Below, one piece after another: positions 41,524-50,428 of a DNA stretch of 64,000 bases (within the stretch, counting starts at the first letter, position 1; each line of letters begins with the position of its first letter). Made by a program: the position numbers and the translations under genes. The stretch is from Streptomyces sp. NBC_01754 (lineage in GTDB: Bacteria; Actinomycetota; Actinomycetes; Streptomycetales; Streptomycetaceae), in NCBI RefSeq assembly GCF_035918015.1, contig NZ_CP109132.1:1860001-1924000 (forward strand), read 5' to 3'. Below the pieces are notes generated by a model, which saw only the letters and a program-made list of their open reading frames with translations, ran no database searches and was not told the origin of the DNA.

Positions 41524-41985
41524 TGCCACATCCTTGCAGTTCAGACGGCCCGTGCACCACCGCCCGGGGTAGGGGGGACACTCCAGTGTCACGACCCGGG
41601 ATTTCATCCACATTACGCACTCGGTGCGAGTGGGGGCAGCAGGGTCTTTCCGTTTGGATCGGGACGGATCGGGGAGCTGGGTCCGGGGCCGTGAAACGCG
41701 AGGCGGAGGAGGGTGGAGTGGCGCAGCCACGGCGGTCGCACGGCCGTGCGACGAGGTGGCGTGCCAGGGCGTCCGGGCCCGCCCGAACCGGACGGGAGGC
41801 CCCTTGCCGGCCACTACGATCGGCGCGCGGCACGGAAGCAGTACGGAACGGTCGCGCGGTACGGAAGCGGCACAGAACAGTACGGAAGGGGTGCGGGGGC
41901 CTTCCGGGACCCTGTGCACCCGTTGCCCGCGCCTCTGTCCGACCGTTTCCGTCCCTCCCCACTCCTTGGCTGAAGGGCCGACGAC
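41524..41985. promoter_or_regulatory. glnA2 / DUF3105 divergent control region
   Basis: A 462-base gap without a gene. Five ACGGAA-like elements lie at 41832, 41843, 41861, 41872 and 41882 (spacings 11, 18, 11 and 10 bases), about 100 bases before the DUF3105 start, which could be a phased binding array. Toward glnA2 there is a GTAAT-N6-GAAAT arrangement (minus sense) reminiscent of half a GlnR box, but the following half has the wrong spacing. Confidence 0.35.
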
Positions 41986-42660
41986 ATGAGCTTCGACCGC
42001 AGGACCGATGTGGAGCAGACAGGCGGCGCCGACCGCGCGCGCGGCAGCCGTAACCGTGCCGTCGCCATAGGGGTGAGCGCCGCCGTGGTCGCCGGTCTGC
42101 TCGGGGTCGGCTCGTACATGCTGCTGGAGCAGTCGGAGGCGAAGGAACGGAGCGCGGACTCCTCGGCCCAGGACGCCAAGCAGCCCGGACAGGAGCGGTC
42201 CGCCCCGGCCGCCGGGCCGATCGAGGGTGAGAAGACCTGGGACGCGCAGGAGCTGACCCGCCACCATGTCACCACCGACGTGGCGTACCCGATGGAGCCT
42301 CCGGTGGGCGGCGACCACAACCCCGCCTGGCTCAACTGCGACGGGGTCGTGTACGAGAAGGCCGTCCCGAACGTCAACGCCGTGCACGCCCTGGAGCACG
42401 GGGCGGTGTGGGTGACGTACAACGGCAAGGCGGCCGACGCCGACGTGCGGAAGCTGGCGTCCCGGGTCGAGAGCACCCCGTACTCGCTGATGAGCCCCTA
42501 CGAGGGCCAGGCCGGGCCGATCATGCTGACCGCCTGGGGCAAGCAGGTCACGGTGGACGGTGCGGACGACCGGCGGGTGGCGCAGTTCTTCGCGAAGTAC
42601 GTCCAGGGCGCCCAGACGCCCGAGCCCGGGGCGCCCTGCACCGGCGGGGTCGACGGATGA
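41986..42660 (+). CDS. DUF3105 membrane-anchored protein
   Basis: A 224-residue protein with a cytoplasmic N-tail, one membrane helix (AVAIGVSAAVVAGLLGVGSYMLL-like, about 24-45) and an extracellular DUF3105 domain (HHVTTDVAYPMEPPVGGDH, then LEHGAVWVTYN and PIMLTAWGKQVTVD). His, Asp and Cys residues (HNPAWLNCDG) may bind metal. The ATG at 41986 has AGGG eight bases upstream. It overlaps the DUF305 gene by four bases; DUF3105-DUF305 pairs recur in actinobacteria, suggesting a joint role at the cell surface, perhaps with metals. Confidence 0.85.
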   Translation: MSFDRRTDVEQTGGADRARGSRNRAVAIGVSAAVVAGLLGVGSYMLLEQSEAKERSADSSAQDAKQPGQERSAPAAGPIEGEKTWDAQELTRHHVTTDVAYPMEPPVGGDHNPAWLNCDGVVYEKAVPNVNAVHALEHGAVWVTYNGKAADADVRKLASRVESTPYSLMSPYEGQAGPIMLTAWGKQVTVDGADDRRVAQFFAKYVQGAQTPEPGAPCTGGVDG

Positions 42661-43367
42661 GGCCGCGGCGCTTGCGGCGCACGCAGTGGCTGGCGGGCTC
42701 GGCCGTGGCACTCGCCCTGCTGTGCGCGGGGGCCGCGACGGTCGCCACGGCCCGGGGCGGCGGCTCCGAGCCGGCCGCGGTGTCCGCCCCTGCCCCGCGT
42801 ACGCCGTCGGCCGATTCGGCGGACGCGGGCTTCGCCCGGGAGATGGCCGTCCACCACCAGCAGGCGGTGGAGATGTCGTTCGTCGTGCGTGACCGTACGA
42901 CGGACGAGGACGTGCGGCGTCTCGCGTACGACATCGCCAACACGCAGGCCAACCAGCGGGGCATGCTGCTCGGCTGGCTGGACCTGTGGGAGCTGCCGAA
43001 GACGGCGCCCGACGGGCAGGAGCCGATGGCGTGGATGTCCGGCCACGAAGACCATGGCGGTCCTGAAGGCCACGGCGGCGGGACCGCCGGGTTCGAGGCC
43101 CGTGACGGGGCCCTGATGCCCGGTATGGCGACCAGGACCGAGATGAGGCAGCTCGGCGCGGCCGAGGGCAGGAAGGCCGAGGTCCTCTTCCTCCAGCTGA
43201 TGACCGACCATCACCAGGGTGGCGTGGTCATGGCCGAGGGATGCGCCGGGCTGTGCGCGGTCCCGGCCGAGAAGCGGCTGGCCCAAGGCATGGTGGAGGC
43301 GCAGCGGTCCGAGCTGGACCTGATGGCGGACATGCTGGCCGAGCGGGGGTCGGCTCCCCGTCCGTGA
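42657..43367 (+). CDS. DUF305 exported protein (ferritin-like, metal-linked)
   Basis: A 236-residue secreted or membrane-anchored protein. After a signal anchor (about 1-33) come two DUF305 repeats, each with His pairs: REMAVHHQQAVEMS and LQLMTDHHQGGVVMAEG. A His-rich loop (GHEDHGGPEGHGGG, about 125-138) lies between. The double HH-Q-A/G pattern is the DUF305 hallmark and is associated with copper or iron stress genes. Start ATG at 42657, overlapping the DUF3105 stop. A multicopper oxidase lies two genes away on the same strand. Confidence 0.87.
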   Translation: MRPRRLRRTQWLAGSAVALALLCAGAATVATARGGGSEPAAVSAPAPRTPSADSADAGFAREMAVHHQQAVEMSFVVRDRTTDEDVRRLAYDIANTQANQRGMLLGWLDLWELPKTAPDGQEPMAWMSGHEDHGGPEGHGGGTAGFEARDGALMPGMATRTEMRQLGAAEGRKAEVLFLQLMTDHHQGGVVMAEGCAGLCAVPAEKRLAQGMVEAQRSELDLMADMLAERGSAPRP

Positions 43368-43388
43368 ACCCCGGGCCCGCGGCGCGCA

Positions 43389-43440
43389 CACCCGTGCGGG
43401 TGAATACGTCCGGACTGTACGGCGTACACCCGTGCGGGTG
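43389..43440. promoter_or_regulatory. Two identical 14-bp dyads upstream of the CBS-domain gene
   Basis: CACCCGTGCGGGTG occurs at 43389-43402 and 43427-43440, 38 bases start to start, each with six-base arms. Flanks also match (A before, AA after). They lie 92-143 bases before the CBS gene start. Being identical and symmetric, they look like operators for a dimeric regulator rather than a terminator. Confidence 0.5.
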
Positions 43441-43531
43441 AAGCTCAGCGGTGGCGGACGCCGGGCGGGGCCGCGAGAATGGATGGACTCGGGGTCGTAC
43501 GGCATGCCCACCGGCACGCAGGAGGAGTTCC

Positions 43532-43957
43532 ATGACCACCGCCAAGGACATCATGAGCACCGGGACCCAGTGGATCCCGGCCCACGAGACACTCGACCGC
43601 GCGGCGCAGATGATGCGGGACCACAAGGTGGGCGCTCTGCCCGTCTCCGCCAACGGTGAGCAGGACCGGATGGTCGGCATCATCACCGACCGCGACATCG
43701 TGATCAAGTGCGTGGCGGCCGGGCACGATCCGTCGCAGGTGACGGCGGGCGCGCTCTGCGACGGCACCCCCCGCTGGATCGACGCCGCGGCCGAGGTGGA
43801 GGCGGTGCTGAACGAGATGCAGAACCACCGCATCCGCCGGCTCCCGGTCATCGAGGACAAGAAGCTCATCGGAATGATCAGCGAGGCCGATCTGGCCAGG
43901 CATCTCACGGACGAGCAGATCGCCGGCTGGGCGGAGCGGGTCTACACCTACACCTGA
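43532..43957 (+). CDS. CBS-domain pair protein
   Basis: A 141-residue cytoplasmic protein made of two CBS motifs (a Bateman module): AKDIMSTGTQWIPAHETLDR through VGIITDRDIVIK, and TPRWIDAAAEVEAVL through LIGMISEADLARHL. Such small stand-alone proteins sense adenine nucleotides or act in redox and hypoxia responses. The ATG at 43532 has AGGAGGAG nine bases upstream. It is monocistronic by spacing, with twin dyads upstream. Confidence 0.9.
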   Translation: MTTAKDIMSTGTQWIPAHETLDRAAQMMRDHKVGALPVSANGEQDRMVGIITDRDIVIKCVAAGHDPSQVTAGALCDGTPRWIDAAAEVEAVLNEMQNHRIRRLPVIEDKKLIGMISEADLARHLTDEQIAGWAERVYTYT

Positions 43958-44049
43958 CTCCCCGCCCGGACCGCTTCCCGGCCCGGTGTCCCGCGCACAC
44001 GACCGGTGCGTTCGAGGGGACACCGGGCCGTCGCTGTTCCGAGGCGGTT

Positions 44050-44141
44050 CGGGACACTCTCGCTGCGTCGTGGGGACGCACTCGCTGCGTTTCGGGACGT
44101 ATTCGCTTCGTTTCGGGACGCTTTCGCGGCGACTTCGGGGC
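44050..44141. repeat. Four to five degenerate 21-bp direct repeats before the multicopper oxidase
   Basis: Units starting with GGGAC recur at 44051, 44073, 44094 and 44115, with a weaker GGGGC at 44137 (spacings 22, 21, 21 and 22). Their bodies are similar too, close to GACGYWTTCGCTKCGTTTCG. The spacing equals two DNA helix turns, so a protein bound to each would sit on one face. Confidence 0.65.
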
Positions 44142-44150
44142 GTTTCGGGG

Positions 44151-44179
44151 CCGTACTCCCCTACCTCACGGGAGTACGG
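44151..44179. promoter_or_regulatory. Perfect 10-bp dyad just upstream of the multicopper oxidase start
   Basis: CCGTACTCCC (44151-44160) and GGGAGTACGG (44170-44179) flank nine bases, and the ATG at 44188 follows. The right arm contains the GGGAG ribosome-binding site, so it could be an operator, possibly copper-responsive (it has a GTACTCCC/GGGAGTAC core), or an mRNA hairpin hiding the ribosome-binding site. Confidence 0.5.
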
Positions 44180-44187
44180 TGCGCAAT

Positions 44188-45807
44188 ATGTCTGAAATGC
44201 CCAATCGCCGCACCGTGCTCGGCGCAGGTATCGCCCTGGCGGGGACGACTGCCCTGGCCTCCCGGGTCCACGCCGCTCCCCTGCCCCCGCCCGCGGCCCC
44301 TCGGGGCGCCGCCGCCGGCGACGACACCTACGTCGCCCCGGACGGGCCCGAGGTCGTGGCCAGGGAGGCCGAGCGGGGCGCGGGTCCCCTGCGGGAGGTC
44401 TCGCTCACCGCCATCGCCACGCGCCTCGAACTGGGGAACGGCGTCACCGTCCCCACCTGGGCGTACGGGGACCGGCTGCCCGGTGAGGCGGTGCGGGTCA
44501 CGGCGGGCGACACCCTGGAACTGACGCTCGCCAACCACCTGCCCCAGTCGACCTCGATGCACTGGCACGGCCTGTCCCTGCGCAACGACATGGACGGGGT
44601 GCCCGGGCTGACCCAGCGGCCGATCGAGCCGGGCGCGGAGTTCACGTACCGCTTCGCGGTCACGCACCCGGGGACGTACTGGCTGCACCCGCACACGGGC
44701 GTCCAACTGGACCGCGGGCTGTACGCGCCGCTCATCGTCGACGACCCGAAGGAACCGCTCGCGTACGACCAGGAGTGGGTGGTCGTCCTCGACGACTGGC
44801 TCGACGGGGTGGACGGTTCCACGCCCGACGCGGTCCTGGACGAGCTCACCCACGGCGCGGGGAGCAGCCACGACGCGTCGGGGGACGCCCCGGCCGCCGT
44901 CCCCGCGAACAGCGGAGGCAGCGGGAAGGGGACGAAGGACGCGAAGGGTGCGAAGAGCGCGCCCTCGCGCCTGCTGGACGCCTCCGACAGCGAACTGCTC
45001 GGCGGCCACGCGGGCGATGTCGACTACCCGCACTACCTGGTGAACGGCCGTACGGCGGCGGCGCCCCAGGTCTTCGAGGCACGGCCCGGCGACCGGATCC
45101 GGCTGCGCGTGATCAACGCGGGCGGGGAGACCGCGTTCCGGCTGGCGCTCGGCGGCCACCGGATGACCGTGACGCACTCCGACGGCTTCCCGGTCCGGCA
45201 CACCGAGACCGACGCCCTGCTGCTGGGGATGGGCGAACGCTACGACGTGCTGGTCACCGCCGGGGACGGGGTGTTCCCGCTGACCGCGCTCGCCGAGGGC
45301 AAGGGAGCGTCCGCGCCGGCGGTGCTGCGGACGGGCTCGGGAGCGCTGCCGCCGGCCACCGTACGGCCGAAGGAACTGGACGGCCAGGTGCTCACGGCCG
45401 ACCGGCTGACCGCCGACGCGTCGGTGGCGCTCACCGCGCGAGAGCCCGACCGGACCATTCCGATGACGCTGACCGGTTCCATGGCCGCGTACGACTGGGC
45501 CTTCGACCGGAAGCCCTACGACCCGGCGGCGCGGGTGCCCGTGAAGGCCGGTGAGCGCGTCCGGCTGACCTTCACCAACCGCACCCCGATGTGGCATCCG
45601 GTGCATCTGCACGGCCACACCTTCGCCCTGGCCGGCAAGGACGGCGAGGTGGAGGCCGGGGCCCGCAAGGACACCGCGGTGGTCCTGCCCGGCCGCTCGC
45701 TGGCGGTCGACTTCGACGCGGACAACCCGGGGCTGTGGATGCTGCACTGCCACAACGTCTATCACGCCGAGGCGGGCATGATGACGGTCCTCGGCTACCT
45801 GCGCTGA
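44188..45807 (+). CDS. Tat-exported multicopper oxidase (laccase-like)
   Basis: A 539-residue secreted copper oxidase. A twin-arginine signal (NRRTVLGAGIALAGTTALAS) covers about residues 6-30. All four copper-ligand motifs are present: MHWHGLSL and WLHPHTG (trinuclear centre), HPVHLHGHTF, and LHCHNVYHAEAGMM (type 1 copper with axial Met). Three cupredoxin domains are evident. A disordered Ser/Gly/Lys-rich insertion lies in the middle (about 225-260). Likely roles are cuprous ion or phenol oxidation at the cell surface. The ATG at 44188 is chosen; an in-frame GTG at 44179 sits too close to GGGAG. Confidence 0.92.
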   Translation: MSEMPNRRTVLGAGIALAGTTALASRVHAAPLPPPAAPRGAAAGDDTYVAPDGPEVVAREAERGAGPLREVSLTAIATRLELGNGVTVPTWAYGDRLPGEAVRVTAGDTLELTLANHLPQSTSMHWHGLSLRNDMDGVPGLTQRPIEPGAEFTYRFAVTHPGTYWLHPHTGVQLDRGLYAPLIVDDPKEPLAYDQEWVVVLDDWLDGVDGSTPDAVLDELTHGAGSSHDASGDAPAAVPANSGGSGKGTKDAKGAKSAPSRLLDASDSELLGGHAGDVDYPHYLVNGRTAAAPQVFEARPGDRIRLRVINAGGETAFRLALGGHRMTVTHSDGFPVRHTETDALLLGMGERYDVLVTAGDGVFPLTALAEGKGASAPAVLRTGSGALPPATVRPKELDGQVLTADRLTADASVALTAREPDRTIPMTLTGSMAAYDWAFDRKPYDPAARVPVKAGERVRLTFTNRTPMWHPVHLHGHTFALAGKDGEVEAGARKDTAVVLPGRSLAVDFDADNPGLWMLHCHNVYHAEAGMMTVLGYLR

Positions 45808-45814
45808 TCTGCGA

Positions 45815-45851
45815 CTGGCGGGCTCCCGGAGGTGATCCGGCGGCCCGCCAG
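45815..45851 (+). terminator. Compound terminator hairpin after the multicopper oxidase
   Basis: Outer stem CTGGCGGGC (45815-45823) with GCCCGCCAG (45843-45851) and inner stem CCGGA (45826-45830) with TCCGG (45836-45840). It sits directly before the nadE promoter. Confidence 0.7.
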
Positions 45852-45873
45852 GACATTGTGTCAATAAGACGAT

Positions 45874-45886
45874 TACACTGGGAATC
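45874..45886 (+). promoter_or_regulatory. Leaderless promoter -10 of nadE
   Basis: TACACT (45874-45879) lies seven bases before the GTG at 45887 with no clear ribosome-binding site, which fits a transcript starting at the start codon. Confidence 0.45.
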
Positions 45887-47641
45887 GTGCCTCAACTACG
45901 TCTCGCACTGAATCAGATCGACTCCGTCGTGGGCGACCTCGCCGGTAACAGCGAGTCGGTCGTCCACTGGACCCGGCACGCCGCCGAGCAGGGAGCCCAC
46001 CTGGTGGCGTTCCCCGAGATGGTGCTGGCGGGCTATCCCGTCGAGGACCTGGCGCTGCGCTCGTCCTTCGTCGAGGCGTCACGTCAGGCGCTGCGCGCGC
46101 TGGCCACCCGCCTCGCCGACGAGGGCTTCGGGGAACTGCCGGTCGTCGTCGGCTACCTCGACCGCTCGGAGCACACCACCGCCCGCTACGGGCAGCCCGC
46201 GGGGGCCCCGTGCAACGCGGCCGCCGTGCTGCACCGCGGGCGGGTCGCGTTGGACTTCGCCAAGCACCACCTGCCCAACTACGGTGTGTTCGACGAGTAC
46301 CGGTACTTCGTGCCGGGCGACTCGATGCCCGTCGTACGGGTGCACGGCATCGATGTGGCGCTCGCGATCTGTGAGGACCTCTGGCAGGAGGGCGGCCGTG
46401 TCCCCGCGGCCCGGACCGCCGGTGCCGGGCTGCTGCTGTCGATCAACGCGTCCCCGTACGAGCGCGACAAGGACGACACCCGGCTCGAACTCGTCCGCAG
46501 GCGCGCCCGGGAGGCGGACTGCACCACCGCGTACCTGGCGATGACGGGCGGCCAGGACGAGCTGGTCTTCGACGGGGACTCGATCGTCGTCGACAAGGAC
46601 GGGGAGGTCCTGGCCCGCGCCCCGCAGTTCTCCGAGGGCACCGTGATCCTGGACCTGGACCTGCCCGCGGCCCCGGCCGAGGCACCGTCCGGCATCGTCG
46701 ACGACGGGCTGCGGATCGACCACGTGGTGCTGTCCGAGGAGCCCCTCCCGGCGTACGAGCCGGAGCTCGCCGGCGGGTACGCGGAGCGGCTGGACGACGA
46801 CGAGGAGCTGTACTCGGCGCTGGTGGTGGGCCTGCGGGCGTACACCGCGAAGAACGGATTCCGCAGCGTCCTGATCGGGCTTTCCGGTGGCATCGACTCG
46901 GCGCTGGTCGCGGCGATCGCCTGCGACGCGCTGGGCGCGGAGAACGTGTACGGCGTCTCGATGCCGTCGAAGTACTCCTCGGACCACTCCAAGGGCGACG
47001 CGGCCGAGCTGGCCCGCCGTACGGGACTGAACTACCGCACCGTGTCGATCGAGGCGATGTTCGACGCCTACATGGGCGCGCTGGGGCTGACCGGTCTCGC
47101 CGAGGAGAACCTCCAGTCGCGGCTGCGGGGCACGACGCTGATGGCGATCTCCAACCAGGAGGGCCAGATCGTGCTCGCACCGGGCAACAAGTCGGAGCTG
47201 GCGGTCGGTTACTCCACCCTGTACGGGGACTCGGTCGGCGCCTACGGGCCGATCAAGGACGTGTACAAGACGTCGGTGTTCCGCCTCGCGAAGTGGCGCA
47301 ACCGTGCCGCCGAGGAGCGCGGGCAGACCCCGCCGATCCCGGAGGCGTCCATCACCAAGCCGCCGAGCGCCGAGCTGCGCCCGGAGCAGGTGGACACGGA
47401 CTCACTGCCGGACTACGACGTGCTGGACCGGATCCTGGAGATGTACGTCGACCGGGACCAGGGCCGGGAAGCGATCGTGGCGGCCGGGTTCGACGAGAAG
47501 CTGGTGACGAAGACGCTGCGGATGGTGGACACCGCCGAGTACAAGCGGCGGCAGTACCCGCCGGGCACGAAGATCTCGCCGAAGGGCTTCGGCAAGGACC
47601 GCCGGCTGCCGATCACCAACCGCTGGCGCGAGTCGGGCTGA
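45887..47641 (+). CDS. nadE: Glutamine-dependent NAD+ synthase
   Basis: A 584-residue two-domain enzyme making NAD from nicotinic acid adenine dinucleotide, ATP and glutamine. The N-terminal nitrilase-fold amidohydrolase has the Glu-Lys-Cys triad (FPEMVLAGYP, DFAKHHLPNYGVF, ALAICEDLW), with the nucleophile Cys in the last. The C-terminal ATP-pyrophosphatase domain has the P-loop GLSGGIDSAL and DALGAENVYGVSMPSKYSS. The length is slightly below the mycobacterial enzyme (about 680), as in the shorter bacterial type. Start GTG at 45887. Confidence 0.95.
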   Translation: MPQLRLALNQIDSVVGDLAGNSESVVHWTRHAAEQGAHLVAFPEMVLAGYPVEDLALRSSFVEASRQALRALATRLADEGFGELPVVVGYLDRSEHTTARYGQPAGAPCNAAAVLHRGRVALDFAKHHLPNYGVFDEYRYFVPGDSMPVVRVHGIDVALAICEDLWQEGGRVPAARTAGAGLLLSINASPYERDKDDTRLELVRRRAREADCTTAYLAMTGGQDELVFDGDSIVVDKDGEVLARAPQFSEGTVILDLDLPAAPAEAPSGIVDDGLRIDHVVLSEEPLPAYEPELAGGYAERLDDDEELYSALVVGLRAYTAKNGFRSVLIGLSGGIDSALVAAIACDALGAENVYGVSMPSKYSSDHSKGDAAELARRTGLNYRTVSIEAMFDAYMGALGLTGLAEENLQSRLRGTTLMAISNQEGQIVLAPGNKSELAVGYSTLYGDSVGAYGPIKDVYKTSVFRLAKWRNRAAEERGQTPPIPEASITKPPSAELRPEQVDTDSLPDYDVLDRILEMYVDRDQGREAIVAAGFDEKLVTKTLRMVDTAEYKRRQYPPGTKISPKGFGKDRRLPITNRWRESG

Positions 47642-47801
47642 CGGTTTCCGCCGGCAGGTGCGCGGAGCGGGGGCGGCGTCCCCGCACCCCTCCGCGTCAA
47701 CTCTCACCGCGTTCGTCCCCGTTCAGGTGGTGTGCGGCGTGTCGGGTGGATCCGGGAGTGAGCGGGGCAGTCTCCCCGGTGACCGATCCGGGAGGGGAGC
47801 T

Positions 47802-48941
47802 GTGGGACTGTCACGCGAGTACAGGCGCGCCATCACCGAGGGACCGACACCGGCCGACGCCGCGGGGGCGCCGGCCCTGCCGTACCCCAGCGGCTGGTCC
47901 GCGCTGGCCTTCTCCGAGGAGTTGCGCCGGGGCACCGTGCTCACCCGGCCGCTGGCCGGGCAGGACGTGGTGCTGTACCGGCTCGGTACGGGAGCGATCC
48001 GCGCCGTCCGTCCGTACTGCCCGCACCTCGGTGCCCATCTCGGTCTGGCGAAGGTCGACGGGGAGGATCTCGTATGCCCCTTCCACCTCTTCGCGTTCGG
48101 CCCCGACGGCGCCTGTGTGCGTACGGGGTACGACACCCCGCCGCCTCGTTCGCCGCTGGACCGGCTGCCGGTGCACGAGGCCAACGGCGCCGTCTTCGTC
48201 TGGCGGCACCACGACGGCCGGGCCCCCGACTGGTCCGTCCCCGACTGGCACGAGATCGGCCACCGGCCGGCCCGTAGTGCCGCCTGGGAGCTGGCGGGCA
48301 ACGTCCAGGAGGTCATCGAGAACTCGGTCGACCTCGGGCACTTCGCCACTCTGCACGGCTGGGCGAAGGCCGAGATCGACGGACCCGTGGTGTACGACGA
48401 CGCCACGTTCCATGTGTCCATGCGGGCCCACGAGTCGGCACCGCTGGTAGGCGACTTCGTGGTGCACGTGGACGTCGACGGCTACGGACTCGGCTGCCTG
48501 CACGCCGATGTGTACACGCCACGGTTCGGGCTGCGGATGTGCACGATGGTGCTGCCGACGGCGATCGCGCCCAACCGGATGCAGTTCCGGCAGCGCAATC
48601 GCATCGCCTTCGACGAGCCGGCCCGGCTGCCCGCCCCGCTCGCGCGGGCGGTGAGCCGGACCGCGGCCAGGCTGCTGGAGGGGGCCGTCTTCCGCTCCAG
48701 CTGTGAGTTCACCGCCGCCGACTTCCCGATCTGGCACCACAAGGAGTACCGGCAGCCGCCCCGGCTCGCTCACGGCGACGGTCCGATCGGCCCGTTCCGG
48801 CGCTGGGCCCGGCGGTTCTACGCACCGCCGCCGGGGTCGGGCGGCGGCGAGCCGGTCCGGCGCGCCCACGACGAGCGGCCTGCCGGGTCCGGAGCGCCGG
48901 CCGACGCCGGGCCGCCCCTGCACCGGTCGCCCAGCCGATGA
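47802..48941 (+). CDS. Rieske-type oxygenase (KshA-like)
   Basis: A 379-residue oxygenase component. The Rieske [2Fe-2S] ligands are CPHLGAHLG and CPFHLFAFG, and the mononuclear iron site is ENSVDLGHFATLHG (two His, with an Asp before). The spacing resembles 3-ketosteroid 9-alpha-hydroxylase and related ring hydroxylases, so the substrate may be a sterol-like or polyketide molecule. It lacks an adjacent reductase. The GTG at 47802 is preceded by GGGAGGGGAG. The C-terminal 45 residues are Gly/Pro/Arg-rich and probably disordered. It converges on an MFS gene. Confidence 0.87.
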   Translation: MGLSREYRRAITEGPTPADAAGAPALPYPSGWSALAFSEELRRGTVLTRPLAGQDVVLYRLGTGAIRAVRPYCPHLGAHLGLAKVDGEDLVCPFHLFAFGPDGACVRTGYDTPPPRSPLDRLPVHEANGAVFVWRHHDGRAPDWSVPDWHEIGHRPARSAAWELAGNVQEVIENSVDLGHFATLHGWAKAEIDGPVVYDDATFHVSMRAHESAPLVGDFVVHVDVDGYGLGCLHADVYTPRFGLRMCTMVLPTAIAPNRMQFRQRNRIAFDEPARLPAPLARAVSRTAARLLEGAVFRSSCEFTAADFPIWHHKEYRQPPRLAHGDGPIGPFRRWARRFYAPPPGSGGGEPVRRAHDERPAGSGAPADAGPPLHRSPSR

Positions 48942-48974
48942 GACCGCCACCGGGCCCGGCCTCCGCCTCTGCCC

Positions 48975-50201
48975 CTACCCGCCGCTGCCGGCCGCTGCCT
49001 GTGCCGGGACCTCGGCACCCGTTCCCCCGGCCCCGCCCGCCACGATCCGCGAGGTCCCCGGGGTCCGGTCCAGCGCGCCCGCCGTGACGGCCACCGCCAG
49101 GCCCGCGACCGCCAGAGCGGCACCGACCAGGGCGGGGGACGTCCAGCCCCAGCCCGCCGAGACGGCCACCCCGCCGAGCCAGGCGCCTCCGGCGTTGGCC
49201 AGGTTGAACGCGGAGTGGTTGGAGGCGGACGCGAGGGTGGGGGCGTCCTTGGCCTTGTTCATCACGAGCATCTGGAGCGGGGTGGTCGTCATGAAACCGA
49301 CCCCGCCGAGCAGGACGACCGTCACCAGCGCCGCCCACTTGACGTGGGCGACGAAGGGGAAGACCACGAGCACCACGGACAGGGCGGCGAGCGAGCCGTA
49401 CAGGGTCGGCCTCAGGGCGCGGTCGGTCAGCGGTCCGGCGGCCAGCGCGCCCAGCGTCATCCCGATACCGAACAGCGCCAGGACCAGCGTCACCGAGGAC
49501 TCGCCGAAGCCCATCACCTCGGTCGTCATGGAGGCGAGGTAGGAGTAGACGGCGAACACACCGGCGAAGCCGAGGACCGCGGTGAGCAGGCCGAGGATCA
49601 CCTGCCGGTTGCCCAGCGCACGGATCTCGTGGCGGACGTCCTGGTGCGCCTCCTGCGGGATCCGCGGGACGAGCCGGGCCAGCGCGGCCATGGCGGCCAG
49701 CCCGATCACGGCGACCACCAGGAAGGTGGCCCGCCAGCCGAGGTGCTGGCCGAGCAGGGTGGCGGCCGGTACGCCGACGATGTTGGCGACCGTGAGCCCG
49801 AGGAACATGGTGGCGACGGCCCGCGCCTGGCGCCCGTCGGGGACGAGTCGCGCGGCGACGACCGCGCCGACGCCGAAGAACGCCCCGTGCGGCAGCCCGG
49901 CCAGAACCCGGCCGGCCAGCAGCCAGCCGAAGTCCGGCGCGAACGCGGAGGCCAGATTGCCGACGGTGAACAGGGCCATCAGCAGCAGGAGCATCCGCCT
50001 GCGCGGAATCCTGGAGCCGAGGCCGGTGAGGAGCGGGGCACCGAGGACGACGCCGATCGCGTACGCCGAGACGAGATGTCCGGCTGTGGGTACGGACGTT
50101 CCCAGGTCGTCCGCGACGTTGGGCAGCAGGCCCATCATCACGAACTCGGTGGTGCCGATGCCGAAGGCGCTCACTGCGAGGGCGACCAGGGCCAGGGGCA
50201 T
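48975..50201 (-). CDS. MFS exporter, DHA1 (12-helix) type
   Basis: A 408-residue proton-coupled exporter with 12 predicted helices. Typical features are the N-terminal TEFVMMGLLPNVADDLG and the loop 2-3 motif (GSRIPRRRMLLLLMAL) of the AraJ/Cmx-like group, including chloramphenicol-type and sugar-efflux transporters. The ATG at 50201 starts at the first helix. It follows another exporter of the same subfamily on the same strand 227 bases upstream; that gap has no gene. Substrate unknown. Confidence 0.88.
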   Translation of the reverse strand: MPLALVALAVSAFGIGTTEFVMMGLLPNVADDLGTSVPTAGHLVSAYAIGVVLGAPLLTGLGSRIPRRRMLLLLMALFTVGNLASAFAPDFGWLLAGRVLAGLPHGAFFGVGAVVAARLVPDGRQARAVATMFLGLTVANIVGVPAATLLGQHLGWRATFLVVAVIGLAAMAALARLVPRIPQEAHQDVRHEIRALGNRQVILGLLTAVLGFAGVFAVYSYLASMTTEVMGFGESSVTLVLALFGIGMTLGALAAGPLTDRALRPTLYGSLAALSVVLVVFPFVAHVKWAALVTVVLLGGVGFMTTTPLQMLVMNKAKDAPTLASASNHSAFNLANAGGAWLGGVAVSAGWGWTSPALVGAALAVAGLAVAVTAGALDRTPGTSRIVAGGAGGTGAEVPAQAAAGSGG

Positions 50202-50428
50202 GGTGGAGAACCTTTCGGGCGGGGTGCGGCCGCCGGTCGTGGGGGACCGGGTGACAGCGGATGGGTGCGGGAGCGTCGGCGTCGTTGCCTGACCGGATTA
50301 TGTATCCCGTCGGAACAAAGTGTTTCAGACGTTTGCCGCCCGGAGGTGAACGAACCGTCGCGGCGCGGTGTGATGTGGGCGTCAGTCACTCGCCCACTCA
50401 CACCTCTGCGGCGTCGGCCGCCCCGCCA

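Noticed and set aside
41560..41660. GlnR box upstream of glnA2
   Set aside because: Only a GTAAT-N6-GAAAT half resembles the consensus, and the next half is displaced by two bases. Recorded as a weak resemblance only.
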